In this document: positions 9,185 to 17,201 of the stretch, one piece after another
Position numbering within the stretch: position 1 is the first letter of the stretch
Layout of the letters: every line of letters begins with the position of its first letter
Assembly: GCF_000964465.1 (NCBI RefSeq)
Contig: NZ_BANH01000006.1
Span: forward strand, 1 to 63,558
DNA from: Gluconobacter thailandicus F149-1 = NBRC 100600
Lineage (GTDB): Bacteria; Pseudomonadota; Alphaproteobacteria; Acetobacterales; Acetobacteraceae
DNA length: 63,558 nucleotides
Direction: 5' to 3'
Made by a program: the position numbers and the translations under genes
The notes under the pieces: generated by a model
Seen by the model: only the letters and a program-made list of their open reading frames with translations
What the model was told of the DNA's origin: nothing
Databases searched by the model: none

Positions 9185-9940
9185 ATGTCCCTGACTGTTC
9201 TCGTAACCGGCGCCACCGCGGGCTTCGGACATGCCATCGCCACCCGCCTCGTGCAGGACGGCCACCGTGTCATCGCAACTGGACGACGGGCGGAGCGGCT
9301 TGAAGCGCTCCAGAAGGAACTGGGCGACAGCCTGCTGCCGTTCCCGCTGGACATGACCGACAAGAATGCGCTGCGTGCGCTTCCCGGAAATCTGCCGGAA
9401 GGCTGGCAGGCTGTTGATGTTCTGGTGAACAATGCCGGCCTCGCTCTGGGCATGGAGCCGGCCCAGGAAGCCCAGGTGGAAAACTGGGAGACCATGATCG
9501 CCACCAATATTTCCGGCCTTGTCGAAATTACGCATGCCCTTCTTCCTGGCATGGTGGACCGGAACTCCGGCTATGTTCTTACGCTGGGCAGCACGGCAGG
9601 GACCTACCCTTATACTGGTGGAAACGTTTACGGAGCCACCAAGGCATTTGTCCGTCAGTTCAGCCAGAATCTGCGCACGGATCTTCTCGGCACGCGCATC
9701 CGCGTCACGGATATTGAACCGGGCCTTTGTGGCGGAAGCGAATTCAGTAATGTTCGCCTGAAAGACGACGGAAAAGCGGCGGCAGTCTACAAGGACACCA
9801 CACCACTGACCCCGGAAGACATTGCCGAAACGGTCTCCTGGCTGGTCGGTCTGCCATGGCACATGAACGTCAACACGATGGAAATCATGCCTGTCTGTCA
9901 GGCATCGGGTGGGCTGGCGGTGAACCGGCATGTCGGCTGA
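9185..9940 (+). CDS. ydfG: YdfG-type short-chain dehydrogenase (3-hydroxy acid / malonic semialdehyde reductase)
   Basis: NADP-dependent classical SDR, 251 residues, recognisably like E. coli YdfG throughout (TGATAGFG at 8-15, NNAGLALGMEPA, GGNVYGATKAFVRQFS). YdfG oxidises L-allo-threonine, serine and 3-hydroxy acids and reduces malonic semialdehyde. Catalytic Ser136, Tyr149 and Lys153 are present. GGAGG lies 6 nt upstream of the ATG at 9185; the 28-codon upstream extension has no such site. The last 11 nt overlap the start of the PPK2 gene, so the two are probably translated together, although no metabolic link is obvious. Confidence 0.92.
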   Translation: MSLTVLVTGATAGFGHAIATRLVQDGHRVIATGRRAERLEALQKELGDSLLPFPLDMTDKNALRALPGNLPEGWQAVDVLVNNAGLALGMEPAQEAQVENWETMIATNISGLVEITHALLPGMVDRNSGYVLTLGSTAGTYPYTGGNVYGATKAFVRQFSQNLRTDLLGTRIRVTDIEPGLCGGSEFSNVRLKDDGKAAAVYKDTTPLTPEDIAETVSWLVGLPWHMNVNTMEIMPVCQASGGLAVNRHVG

Positions 9941-10808
9941 AAGCGGTATTCCGTCACGTCTGAAAATAACTGACGGCAGCAAGTTTCGTCTCTCCGATTT
10001 CAGGACCGATGACTGGATCGGCCATGACAAGAAAAGCGCACACACCCGCATCAGGGACTGCGTGGACCGGATGGCCATTCTGCAGGGGCGCCTTGCCGCG
10101 CACGGCACCAAAGGCATTCTGGTTGTTTTGCAGGGCATGGACACGGCGGGCAAGGACGGTGCCATTCGTCACGCGTTTTCCGGCCTGAACCCCCAGGGTT
10201 TTCACGTCACGTCCTTCAAAACACCTGCCGGTCCTGCGGAAAAGCGGGACGATCTGTGGCGTGTTCATCTTGCAGTTCCGGCAAGAGGAGAAATCGCGGT
10301 CTTCAATCGAAGCCACTATGAAGACGTTCTCATCGCCCGCGTTCATCCGGACATCGTCCGGGCACGAGGCCTTGATCCTGATACGCCAGATTTCTGGAAC
10401 CGACGCCTTGCAGATATCAGGCACTTCGAAAGTTATCTGACGCACCAGAACGTCGTTATTCTGAAACTCTTCCTTCATATTTCGAAGGATGAGCAGAAGA
10501 AACGTATTCTGAAGCGGCTGAACCAACCCGAAAAACGCTGGAAATTCTCGTCCTCAGATCTGGCAGAACGGGAGAAATGGCAGGATTACACGCAGGCTTA
10601 TGAAGCCGCCATTCAGGCCACGGCAACACCAGAAGCGCCTTGGCACATCATTCCAGCCGATCACAAAGGGGCTGCACGTCTGATGGTCGCGGAAGCTCTT
10701 CTGGGCGTTATGGAAGGGCTGCATCTCAAGGTTCCGGAAGAAAAACTCTCCGACGCCTTGAGAACTGCGCGGGATACACTTCTTGCAGAGAGCTCCAAAA
10801 AGCCCTGA
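9930..10808 (+). CDS. ppk2: PPK2 family polyphosphate kinase
   Basis: Polyphosphate:nucleotide phosphotransferase, 292 residues, cytoplasmic. It transfers phosphate between polyphosphate and nucleoside mono- or diphosphates. The PPK2 fold is clear: Walker A GMDTAGKDG at 69-77, SGLNPQGFHVTSFK, the Walker B/lid region FNRSHYEDVL, and the basic segment RWKFSSSDLAEREKW. The shape and length fit the one-domain (class I/III-like) enzymes that make NTPs from polyphosphate; direction and nucleotide preference cannot be told here. The ATG overlaps the ydfG coding end and relies on upstream translation. A terminator follows directly. Confidence 0.9.
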   Translation: MSAESGIPSRLKITDGSKFRLSDFRTDDWIGHDKKSAHTRIRDCVDRMAILQGRLAAHGTKGILVVLQGMDTAGKDGAIRHAFSGLNPQGFHVTSFKTPAGPAEKRDDLWRVHLAVPARGEIAVFNRSHYEDVLIARVHPDIVRARGLDPDTPDFWNRRLADIRHFESYLTHQNVVILKLFLHISKDEQKKRILKRLNQPEKRWKFSSSDLAEREKWQDYTQAYEAAIQATATPEAPWHIIPADHKGAARLMVAEALLGVMEGLHLKVPEEKLSDALRTARDTLLAESSKKP

Positions 10809-10813
10809 AAAGA

Positions 10814-10847
10814 AAAAGCCCCGCCGGATTACTCCGACGGGGCTTTT
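10814..10847. terminator. Bidirectional terminator between ppk2 and RNA helicase
   Basis: A 14-bp stem with one mismatch (arms 10814-10827 and 10834-10847) is flanked by A-run and T-run, so it works in either direction between two convergent genes. Confidence 0.9.
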
Positions 10848-10868
10848 CAGTTCGATCAGACCTTCAGA

Positions 10869-12677
10869 TCAGGAACGGCGCTTGCGGCTCGTGCCTTCTC
10901 CGGTCGGGCCACCAGCTTTGGAGCGGCTGAAGCCAGAGCCACCACGGCCCTTGTATGCGCCACCGCCGCCGCCAGAGCGTGGACCGCCCTTGAAGCCGCC
11001 GCCGCCACCCGGGCGACCAAAGCGCTTGCCTTCGCCTGGATTGCGACCACGCGAACCATAGCCGCCGCCAGCAGGCTCGGCAGATGGCTCGATCGTCACT
11101 TCATCAGGCTCGGCACCAGCAACACAGGACTTGAAGCGCTCGACGCTCTCATCCGTAATCTGGAAGTAGGTCTGATCCTGCTCAATGCGGATGCTGCCAA
11201 TGTCACGCTTCTGAACATTGCCCAGACGGCAGATCAGCGGGATCAGCCACTTCGGATCAGCGCGCTCGGTGCGGCCAACGCCCATCTTGAACCACTGCCC
11301 GGAAACAACGCGCTCTTCACGCGGAGCACGTTCTCCACGCTCGCCACGGCTGCTCGGCGCTTCAACAGACATCGGACGGATCTGCTCGACCTGCGGAAGA
11401 CGAGCACGATACATCTGCACAAGAGCTGCTGCGAGCTTCTTGGCGTCGTAGGTTTCAGCCAGCTTCAGAACCAGCTCGTCCGTCGTCTCTTCCGAGGCGT
11501 TGGCGAGAATCGGATCTTCGAGCAGGCGCTGCGTGTCCTGCGCGGCAATAGCGTCAGACGTCGGAACAGCTTCCCACTCAGCATTCACGCGCGCCATGGC
11601 CAGCAGACGCTCAGCACGACGACGCTGGTTCATCGGCACCATGAGAACACTGGTGCCCTTACGGCCCGCACGACCCGTACGACCGGAACGATGCAGCAGC
11701 GTTTCAGACGCCGTCGGGATGCTGGCGTGAATCACGAGGTTCAGCGCCGGAACGTCAATGCCACGTGCGGCAACGTCGGTCGCAACACAGACACGGGCCT
11801 GACCGGAGCGCAGGCTCTCGATCGCACGGCTACGCTCGTTCTGACCCATTTCACCGGAAATGGCGACAGAGGCAAACCCACGCTCCAGAAGAGCAGCCTG
11901 CACCTGACCAACCATCATACGGGTGTTGCAGAACACCATGGCCGTCGGGCTTTCGTAGAAACGCAGAACGTTCACGAGGGAACGCTCGATTTCCTGCGGA
12001 GCCGTCACGACACAGCGATAGGTGATATCAGAATGCTGCTTCGCACCCGTTACCGTATCAATGCGCTTGGCATCTTTCTGGAAACGCTTGGCCAGAGACG
12101 CAATTTCGCGGGCGATCGTGGCGGAGAACAGCAGCGTGCGGCGCTCGGCCGGAGACGCATCCAGAAGCTGTTCCAGCTCGTCACGGAAGCCCATGTCCAG
12201 CATTTCGTCAGCTTCGTCGAGCACGACGCAGCGCAGACCGGACAGGTCAAGGGAGCCACGGGACTGATGATCACACAGGCGACCCGGCGTCCCAACGACG
12301 ATATGGGCGCCACGGTTAAGATCGCGGGCTTCACGGCGGGCATCCGTGCCACCAATGCAGCTCGCAATGCGGGCACCGGTTTCGGCATAGAGCCACTCAA
12401 GTTCGGACTGGACCTGAAGGGCCAGTTCACGCGTCGGGGCAATAACCAGAGCAAGCGGCTGCGGCGACGGCGGGAGGCGATCGGCCTCGCCCAGCAGCGT
12501 CGGCGCAATGGCCAGACCAAAAGCTACGGTCTTGCCTGAGCCCGTTTGGGCGGAAACCAGAAGATCACGATCCTCCAGCCCTGGCTGCAGAACGGCTTCC
12601 TGAACGGGAGTTGGCTGTTCGTAGCCGCGCGCCGTCAGGGCGCGTCCAAGGGCAGGGTGAGTATCGGGGAAAGGCAT
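10869..12677 (-). CDS. DEAD-box RNA helicase with DbpA-type RNA-binding and RGG tail
   Basis: ATP-dependent RNA helicase, 602 residues from the chosen start. All core motifs are visible: Q-motif (YEQPTPVQEAVL), motif I AQTGSGKT, Ia PTRELAL, motif II VLDEADE, motif III SAT, motif VI HRSGRTGRAGRKG. A DbpA/CsdA-type C-terminal RNA-binding domain follows (GQWFKMGVGRTERADPKWL to about FKSC), then a Gly/Arg-rich disordered tail with repeated RGG-like patches. It resembles CsdA/DeaD proteins used in ribosome assembly and RNA decay. The start at MPFPDTHPALGRAL is chosen by homology to helicase N-termini; the ribosome site is weak and a 27-codon extension exists. Confidence 0.9.
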   Translation of the reverse strand: MPFPDTHPALGRALTARGYEQPTPVQEAVLQPGLEDRDLLVSAQTGSGKTVAFGLAIAPTLLGEADRLPPSPQPLALVIAPTRELALQVQSELEWLYAETGARIASCIGGTDARREARDLNRGAHIVVGTPGRLCDHQSRGSLDLSGLRCVVLDEADEMLDMGFRDELEQLLDASPAERRTLLFSATIAREIASLAKRFQKDAKRIDTVTGAKQHSDITYRCVVTAPQEIERSLVNVLRFYESPTAMVFCNTRMMVGQVQAALLERGFASVAISGEMGQNERSRAIESLRSGQARVCVATDVAARGIDVPALNLVIHASIPTASETLLHRSGRTGRAGRKGTSVLMVPMNQRRRAERLLAMARVNAEWEAVPTSDAIAAQDTQRLLEDPILANASEETTDELVLKLAETYDAKKLAAALVQMYRARLPQVEQIRPMSVEAPSSRGERGERAPREERVVSGQWFKMGVGRTERADPKWLIPLICRLGNVQKRDIGSIRIEQDQTYFQITDESVERFKSCVAGAEPDEVTIEPSAEPAGGGYGSRGRNPGEGKRFGRPGGGGGFKGGPRSGGGGGAYKGRGGSGFSRSKAGGPTGEGTSRKRRS

Positions 12678-12801
12678 ATTTGATGAACACTCGGCAAACG
12701 TCACGCCGACGGCAAAAAGCGGCGGCTGGGATGCCGCTGCATAAAGACTTCCGCGCACAAATGCCAGAAGTAACGCATGTCAACCTGCGAATCAGTCAGA
12801 T

Positions 12802-13452
12802 TCAGGCTCTCGGCTTACGTCCAACTATGGCCCGGACTGTGTCCCGCCATGCCGTCAGATCCTCTGGCGGAACGACTTCTCCCGTATCCAGTTCGCCAAA
12901 ACCGGCGCGGGACAGCAGGATACTGACAAGCCGTGCACGATCTTCCGGTTCCAGCGCCTGCCACATGGCGACAGCCTTCTGCTGATGAAACTGGTCCGAA
13001 AAAGTGACGATCAGAGGAGCCCCTTCTTTCAGAACACGAAGAGCTTCCGTCAGGATGGTCAAGGGCTGTGTCAGATAGGCGATGCCATCACACAGTGTGA
13101 TGGCATCCAAACTCTCATCCTCGAACGGCAGAATGGGATCCGCATTGAGATCCTGCACGATGCGCGTTTTCAGAACAGGATTCGTATCCAGGGCCGCTTT
13201 TGAGGCGCCAAGTCCGATCACATCCTGAAAATGGCCCTCCTCCGGATAATGGCTGAGAGACCCGGCCATCAGATCCAGCACTGTGCCACCAACCGGGAGA
13301 GAGGTCTGATAAAGGGCCGTCACAGCCGTGCGGGCCCCCATGTCCATGAGCGAATCCGGGAGACGCTGTGCATAGAAGATCGTGTCGGGTTCATTATTGA
13401 CGCGTGTAAACGCCGCTGCGTGAAAACCTTCGACCTGTTCTGTGCCGCTCAT
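12802..13452 (-). CDS. SAM-dependent methyltransferase-like protein
   Basis: Class I methyltransferase fold, 216 residues. Motif I is VLDLMAGSLSHYP (about 60), followed by an acidic-turn region (VIGLGASKAALDTNP), LPFEDESLDAITLCDGIAYLTQP as motif II/III, and VLKEGAPLIVTFSDQF. The glycine-rich loop is degenerate (DLMAGSLS), so SAM binding is likely but not certain. AGGAGG is only 2 nt from an ATG at 13458 but 8 nt from the next in-frame ATG at 13452, so I use 13452. Substrate unknown. It diverges from dapF. Confidence 0.75.
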   Translation of the reverse strand: MSGTEQVEGFHAAAFTRVNNEPDTIFYAQRLPDSLMDMGARTAVTALYQTSLPVGGTVLDLMAGSLSHYPEEGHFQDVIGLGASKAALDTNPVLKTRIVQDLNADPILPFEDESLDAITLCDGIAYLTQPLTILTEALRVLKEGAPLIVTFSDQFHQQKAVAMWQALEPEDRARLVSILLSRAGFGELDTGEVVPPEDLTAWRDTVRAIVGRKPRA

Positions 13453-13537
13453 GTTCATCTCCTCCTGACTGACCTGTCGAGATGAGGGTATGTTCCTCGT
13501 GCGTCAACCCGCAGGATGCTCTAAGAGAGGCCCCACC

Positions 13538-14311
13538 ATGACCCTTTCCTTCACCAAGATGCACGGCCTGGGCAATGATTTCATCATCATTGACGGCCGC
13601 CAAACAGCCCCGGCCCTCGATACCGACAAGATCCGTCACCTCTGCGATCGACGGTTTGGTGTCGGCTGCGATCAACTCGTCGTTCTCTCCGCACCAACGG
13701 CAGACGGCGCGGACGTTCTGGTGCGTTTCTTCAATGCCGATGGCTCGGAATCCGGCGCCTGCGGCAATGCATCCCGCTGCGTGGCAACGCTGGTGGGGGG
13801 AAATCCGGTCCTTCAGACGAGTGCCGGTCTTCTGCTCACGTCGCAGGATGGCGATCTGATTACCGTGAACATGGGTCAGCCCCGCTTCGGCTGGCAGGAT
13901 ATTCCTTTGGCCCGTGAGTGCGACACGTTGCATCTACCGATCCATGATGCCGCCGCCTGCTCCATGGGAAACCCTCATGCGACCGTGTTCGGAGATGTCT
14001 CCCGCGCAGAAGATCTTGGGCCGTCGCTTGAACACTCTCCCCTTTTTCCGCAACGCGCCAATATCGGCTTTGCGGACATCATCACGCCAACCCATATGCG
14101 TCTGCGCGTCTGGGAACGCGGCGCGGGCCTGACACTGGCCTGTGGTTCCGGAGCGTGTGCGGCTGTGGTCAATGCCGTGCGTCGTGGTCTGGCGGAGCGC
14201 ACCTGCGTCGTTACGATGGATGGTGGTGATCTGCGCATCACATGGCAGGACAACGGCGACGTTCTCATGACCGGCCCCGCAACAACAGTCTTCCACGGCG
14301 AACTCCCGTGA
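13538..14311 (+). CDS. dapF: Diaminopimelate epimerase
   Basis: Converts LL-diaminopimelate to meso-diaminopimelate for lysine and peptidoglycan synthesis, without cofactor. 257 residues, slightly shorter than E. coli (274). The two catalytic cysteines are Cys75 in [10 protein letters not shown] and Cys202 in [12 protein letters not shown]. The N-terminal substrate segment [14 protein letters not shown] is intact. GAGAGG lies about 9 nt before the ATG. The stop codon overlaps the GTG start of mtaB (GTGA at 14308-14311), a common alphaproteobacterial pairing. Confidence 0.95.
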   Translation: MTLSFTKMHGLGNDFIIIDGRQTAPALDTDKIRHLCDRRFGVGCDQLVVLSAPTADGADVLVRFFNADGSESGACGNASRCVATLVGGNPVLQTSAGLLLTSQDGDLITVNMGQPRFGWQDIPLARECDTLHLPIHDAAACSMGNPHATVFGDVSRAEDLGPSLEHSPLFPQRANIGFADIITPTHMRLRVWERGAGLTLACGSGACAAVVNAVRRGLAERTCVVTMDGGDLRITWQDNGDVLMTGPATTVFHGELP

Positions 14312-15513
14312 CCACACCGTCTGTTCTGACATTCGGCTGCCGTCTCAACGCGCATGAGAGTGACGGCATGGCCCATCATGCGCGCGGGCAGGATGACACG
14401 ATTATCGTGAATACCTGCGCCGTCACGACGACCGCCGAACGTCAGGCCAGACAGGCTATTCGTCGGGCGCACCGCGAACGCCCGGATGCAAAAATCGTGG
14501 TCACGGGATGCGCATCCGAAATCGATGCAAAACGATGGATGGAATTACCCGGCGTCGTCCGCGTTGTGCCCAATGCTGACAAACTCAAACCTGCGACATG
14601 GGGGGATAAGCGGTCTGATCTACCGCCCTCCCGGCACGCTCGCGCACTTCTTCAGGTCCAGCAGGGCTGTGATCATCGCTGTACGTTCTGCATCATCCCC
14701 TATGGCCGTGGGGACTCCCGTTCCACGCCTTCGACCGAGGCCATTTCCCGCGCCCGCGCCCTGACAGACAGCGGACATCGTGAAATTGTCCTGACAGGAG
14801 TGGACATTGCGTCATGGCAGGGCGAACACGGCGAAGGTCTGGGGCAGATGTGCCGAACGCTTCTGAAGGCCGTACCCGGAATCGAGCGTCTGCGCCTGTC
14901 TTCGATTGATCCGGTTATTCTGGACCCGGACACTGGAGACAGGGATCTCTGGTGGCTTCTGGAAAACGAGCCACGCCTCATGCCGCACCTGCACCTTTCT
15001 CTTCAGGCTGGCTCGGACCTAATCCTCAAGAGGATGAAGCGCCGTCATGATACGGCACGCGTCGCCGCCATGCTTCGGCGCGCCCGTTCCCTGCGCCCGG
15101 ACATTGGTATCGGGGCAGATCTGATTGCCGGTTTCCCAACGGAAACTGACGCACTTTTCCAGGAGACGCTCTCGTTTATCGAAGAGCAGGCCATCCCGTT
15201 CCTGCATGTTTTCCCTTACAGCGAGCGCCCCGGCACGCCGGCTGCACGAATGCCAGCCGTACCGAATGGAGAGCGCCAGGCCCGTGCAGCACGCCTTCGC
15301 AAAGCAGGAGACAGCAATCGGGATGCATTCCTGGCCCGGTTTGTCGGTCAGACACTGAATGTCCTGATCGAAACACCTGACCGGGGCCATTCGGCTGAAT
15401 TCGCCCCCGTGCGTCTGACAGATGACCTACCTGCTCCCCTGCGCGGAAGCATTCTGCCGATCAAGATCCATACCCTGTCAGAAGGGCAGCTTCTTGGGCG
15501 TCGAACTATCTAG
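14308..15513 (+). CDS. mtaB: tRNA t6A37 methylthiotransferase MtaB
   Basis: Radical-SAM enzyme predicted to convert t6A37 of tRNA to ms2t6A. 401 residues. N-terminal methylthiotransferase domain cysteines are Cys11 (TFGCRLN), Cys37 (NTCAVT) and Cys68 (VTGCAS). The radical-SAM CxxxCxxC is Cys121/125/128 (GCDHRCTFC). FGCRLN rather than the MiaB pattern supports MtaB over MiaB or RimO. The C-terminal segment after about residue 340 is short, so a TRAM domain is reduced or absent. The GTG start at 14308 overlaps the dapF stop and gives the expected N-terminus; the longer in-frame ATG at 14242 lies well inside dapF. Confidence 0.9.
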   Translation: MTTPSVLTFGCRLNAHESDGMAHHARGQDDTIIVNTCAVTTTAERQARQAIRRAHRERPDAKIVVTGCASEIDAKRWMELPGVVRVVPNADKLKPATWGDKRSDLPPSRHARALLQVQQGCDHRCTFCIIPYGRGDSRSTPSTEAISRARALTDSGHREIVLTGVDIASWQGEHGEGLGQMCRTLLKAVPGIERLRLSSIDPVILDPDTGDRDLWWLLENEPRLMPHLHLSLQAGSDLILKRMKRRHDTARVAAMLRRARSLRPDIGIGADLIAGFPTETDALFQETLSFIEEQAIPFLHVFPYSERPGTPAARMPAVPNGERQARAARLRKAGDSNRDAFLARFVGQTLNVLIETPDRGHSAEFAPVRLTDDLPAPLRGSILPIKIHTLSEGQLLGRRTI

Positions 15514-15762
15514 AAGACTCAGCGTTCCCATCGCCTTGTGTCAGAACGATCTTGAAAAAAGGCCGTAAACAGCTGTTTTCATAGAAGATGGATCACTGAT
15601 CGATCCCTGTGCAGATTTGAGAATTTGCGGGGAAAAGACGAGAAGAAGATCATTAAACCGCCTTGTTCGGAACATCCCAATTTAGCCGAATACCATTTAA
15701 GAACCTTACGAAATCATGGCTGGCCACTTGACGTGTGGCCTGAGCTGTCCGAACTCCCGTGG

Positions 15763-16725
15763 ATGGCTGGATTTTTCTCACGACTCAAACAGGGTCTTTC
15801 GCGCTCGAGCTCCCGTCTCGGAGCCGTGTTCACGCATCGCAAGCTGGACGATGCCGCTCTTGAAGAACTCGAAGACGAACTGATCGCGGCGGATCTTGGC
15901 CCGGTTGTGGCAGAGCGCGTCATCGAGAGCTTCCGGAGCTCACGCTTTGGCAAGGACGTCACAAGCGATGAGATCAGAGATGCCCTTGCGGAAGAAATCG
16001 CCCGGGTACTGGAACCTGTTGCCATTCCGTTCGAGCCAGACCCCAAGAAAAAACCTCATGTCGTGCTGGTTGTGGGTGTCAACGGTGTTGGCAAAACGAC
16101 AACCATCGGAAAAATGGCGCGCCATTACAGTGACGAAGGCAAATCCGTCATGCTGGTGGCAGGGGATACTTTCCGAGCAGCAGCAGTCGAACAGCTTCAG
16201 GTCTGGGGGCAGCGCTCTGACGTACCCGTCATCGCGGGCAAGCACGGCGCCGATGCCGCGGGTCTGGCTTATGACGGCATCAAACGCGCTACAGAGGAAG
16301 GTAAGGATCTTCTCCTGATCGACACGGCCGGCCGCCTCCACAACAAAGGCGCGCTGATGGAGGAACTGGCCAAGATCATCCGCGTCATGCGGAAGTTCGA
16401 CGAAAGCGCTCCTCACTCCGTCCTGCTGGTTCTGGATGCAACAACAGGCCAGAACGCCATTGAACAGGTTCGAGTGTTCCGGGAGCTGGTGAATGTTACT
16501 GGGCTGATCGTGACCAAGCTTGACGGCTCAGCCCGTGGCGGAATTGTCGTGGCTCTTGCAGAGCAGTTCAAACTTCCTGTCCATATGGTCGGGGTCGGTG
16601 AACAGGTTGAAGATCTGCGCCCCTTCTCGGCCCAGGATTACGCCCGCGGTCTGGTTGGCGGGGCAGCAGGAGATCTGGCGTCACGGCTCGTCGATAGCCA
16701 GCCGGGCGAGACCGAGCAAAATTGA
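15763..16725 (+). CDS. ftsY: Signal recognition particle receptor FtsY
   Basis: SRP receptor GTPase that brings ribosome-nascent chain complexes to the SecYEG translocon at the inner membrane. 320 residues: a short basic N-terminus (MAGFFSRLKQGLSRSSSRLG) that can act as a membrane-targeting helix, then the N and G domains. G1 is GVNGVGKTTT (105-114), with DTFRAAA, DTAGR and TKLDG following. It lacks the long acidic A domain of E. coli, as usual in Alphaproteobacteria. The start is uncertain: no clear ribosome site precedes this ATG; GTG at 15733 and ATG at 15625 are in frame. A 6-bp hairpin (15722-15727 with 15735-15740) lies just upstream. Confidence 0.93.
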   Translation: MAGFFSRLKQGLSRSSSRLGAVFTHRKLDDAALEELEDELIAADLGPVVAERVIESFRSSRFGKDVTSDEIRDALAEEIARVLEPVAIPFEPDPKKKPHVVLVVGVNGVGKTTTIGKMARHYSDEGKSVMLVAGDTFRAAAVEQLQVWGQRSDVPVIAGKHGADAAGLAYDGIKRATEEGKDLLLIDTAGRLHNKGALMEELAKIIRVMRKFDESAPHSVLLVLDATTGQNAIEQVRVFRELVNVTGLIVTKLDGSARGGIVVALAEQFKLPVHMVGVGEQVEDLRPFSAQDYARGLVGGAAGDLASRLVDSQPGETEQN

Positions 16726-16739
16726 GGGTGTAAATATCC

Positions 16740-17201
16740 TCAGGCTTTGCTGCCCTTTTCAGTTTCAAGCCATTCTTCCCGCAGGGCATTGATCCGTTTT
16801 TCGATCGCCCTGCGCTCTCTGCGTGAGTAATCCGCGTACCAGAGCCTGGCGCCAATCGCAGAGACTTCAGCAACCAACCACGCCACGCCCACCGCCATCC
16901 AGTCCAGAATCAGAGTCATCGGCTGCGTGATCTGCTGCACACAGGTCTGCCAGTCCCCGTGAGCCAGCCAGGCGGCCCTGAGGGGATGAACCATGACAGC
17001 CCCCAGATAGAACAGCACGATCATCATGCGCTGACGATCCGCATCCGGGTCCACGAAATGCAGCACCACCAGCGGAAGCAGCAAAACACCGCCTACCAGC
17101 AGACTGCCAGGGACATACGCCAACAGAAGACCAAGAATCAGCCCGTGCCACCACTTGAAGCCCGGCATTCCTTCGCGCCCGCGCACTGACGGACCTTTCA
17201 T
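16740..17201 (-). CDS. Small inner-membrane protein coupled to the pseudokinase
   Basis: Not recognised. 153 residues with three to four hydrophobic segments (about 18-50, 58-75, 92-118) and a charged amphipathic C-terminal tail (RRERRAIEKRINALREEWLE) likely cytosolic and helical. Its ATG overlaps the stop codon of the upstream pseudokinase gene (ATGA, 17198-17201), so the two are translationally coupled and may form a membrane complex. It ends 14 nt from convergent ftsY, with no clear terminator between. Confidence 0.8.
   Translation of the reverse strand: MKGPSVRGREGMPGFKWWHGLILGLLLAYVPGSLLVGGVLLLPLVVLHFVDPDADRQRMMIVLFYLGAVMVHPLRAAWLAHGDWQTCVQQITQPMTLILDWMAVGVAWLVAEVSAIGARLWYADYSRRERRAIEKRINALREEWLETEKGSKA

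Noticed and set aside
10930-11075. GC-rich repeats at the end of the helicase gene
   Set aside because: They encode the Gly/Arg-rich RNA-binding tail, not a DNA repeat element or CRISPR.
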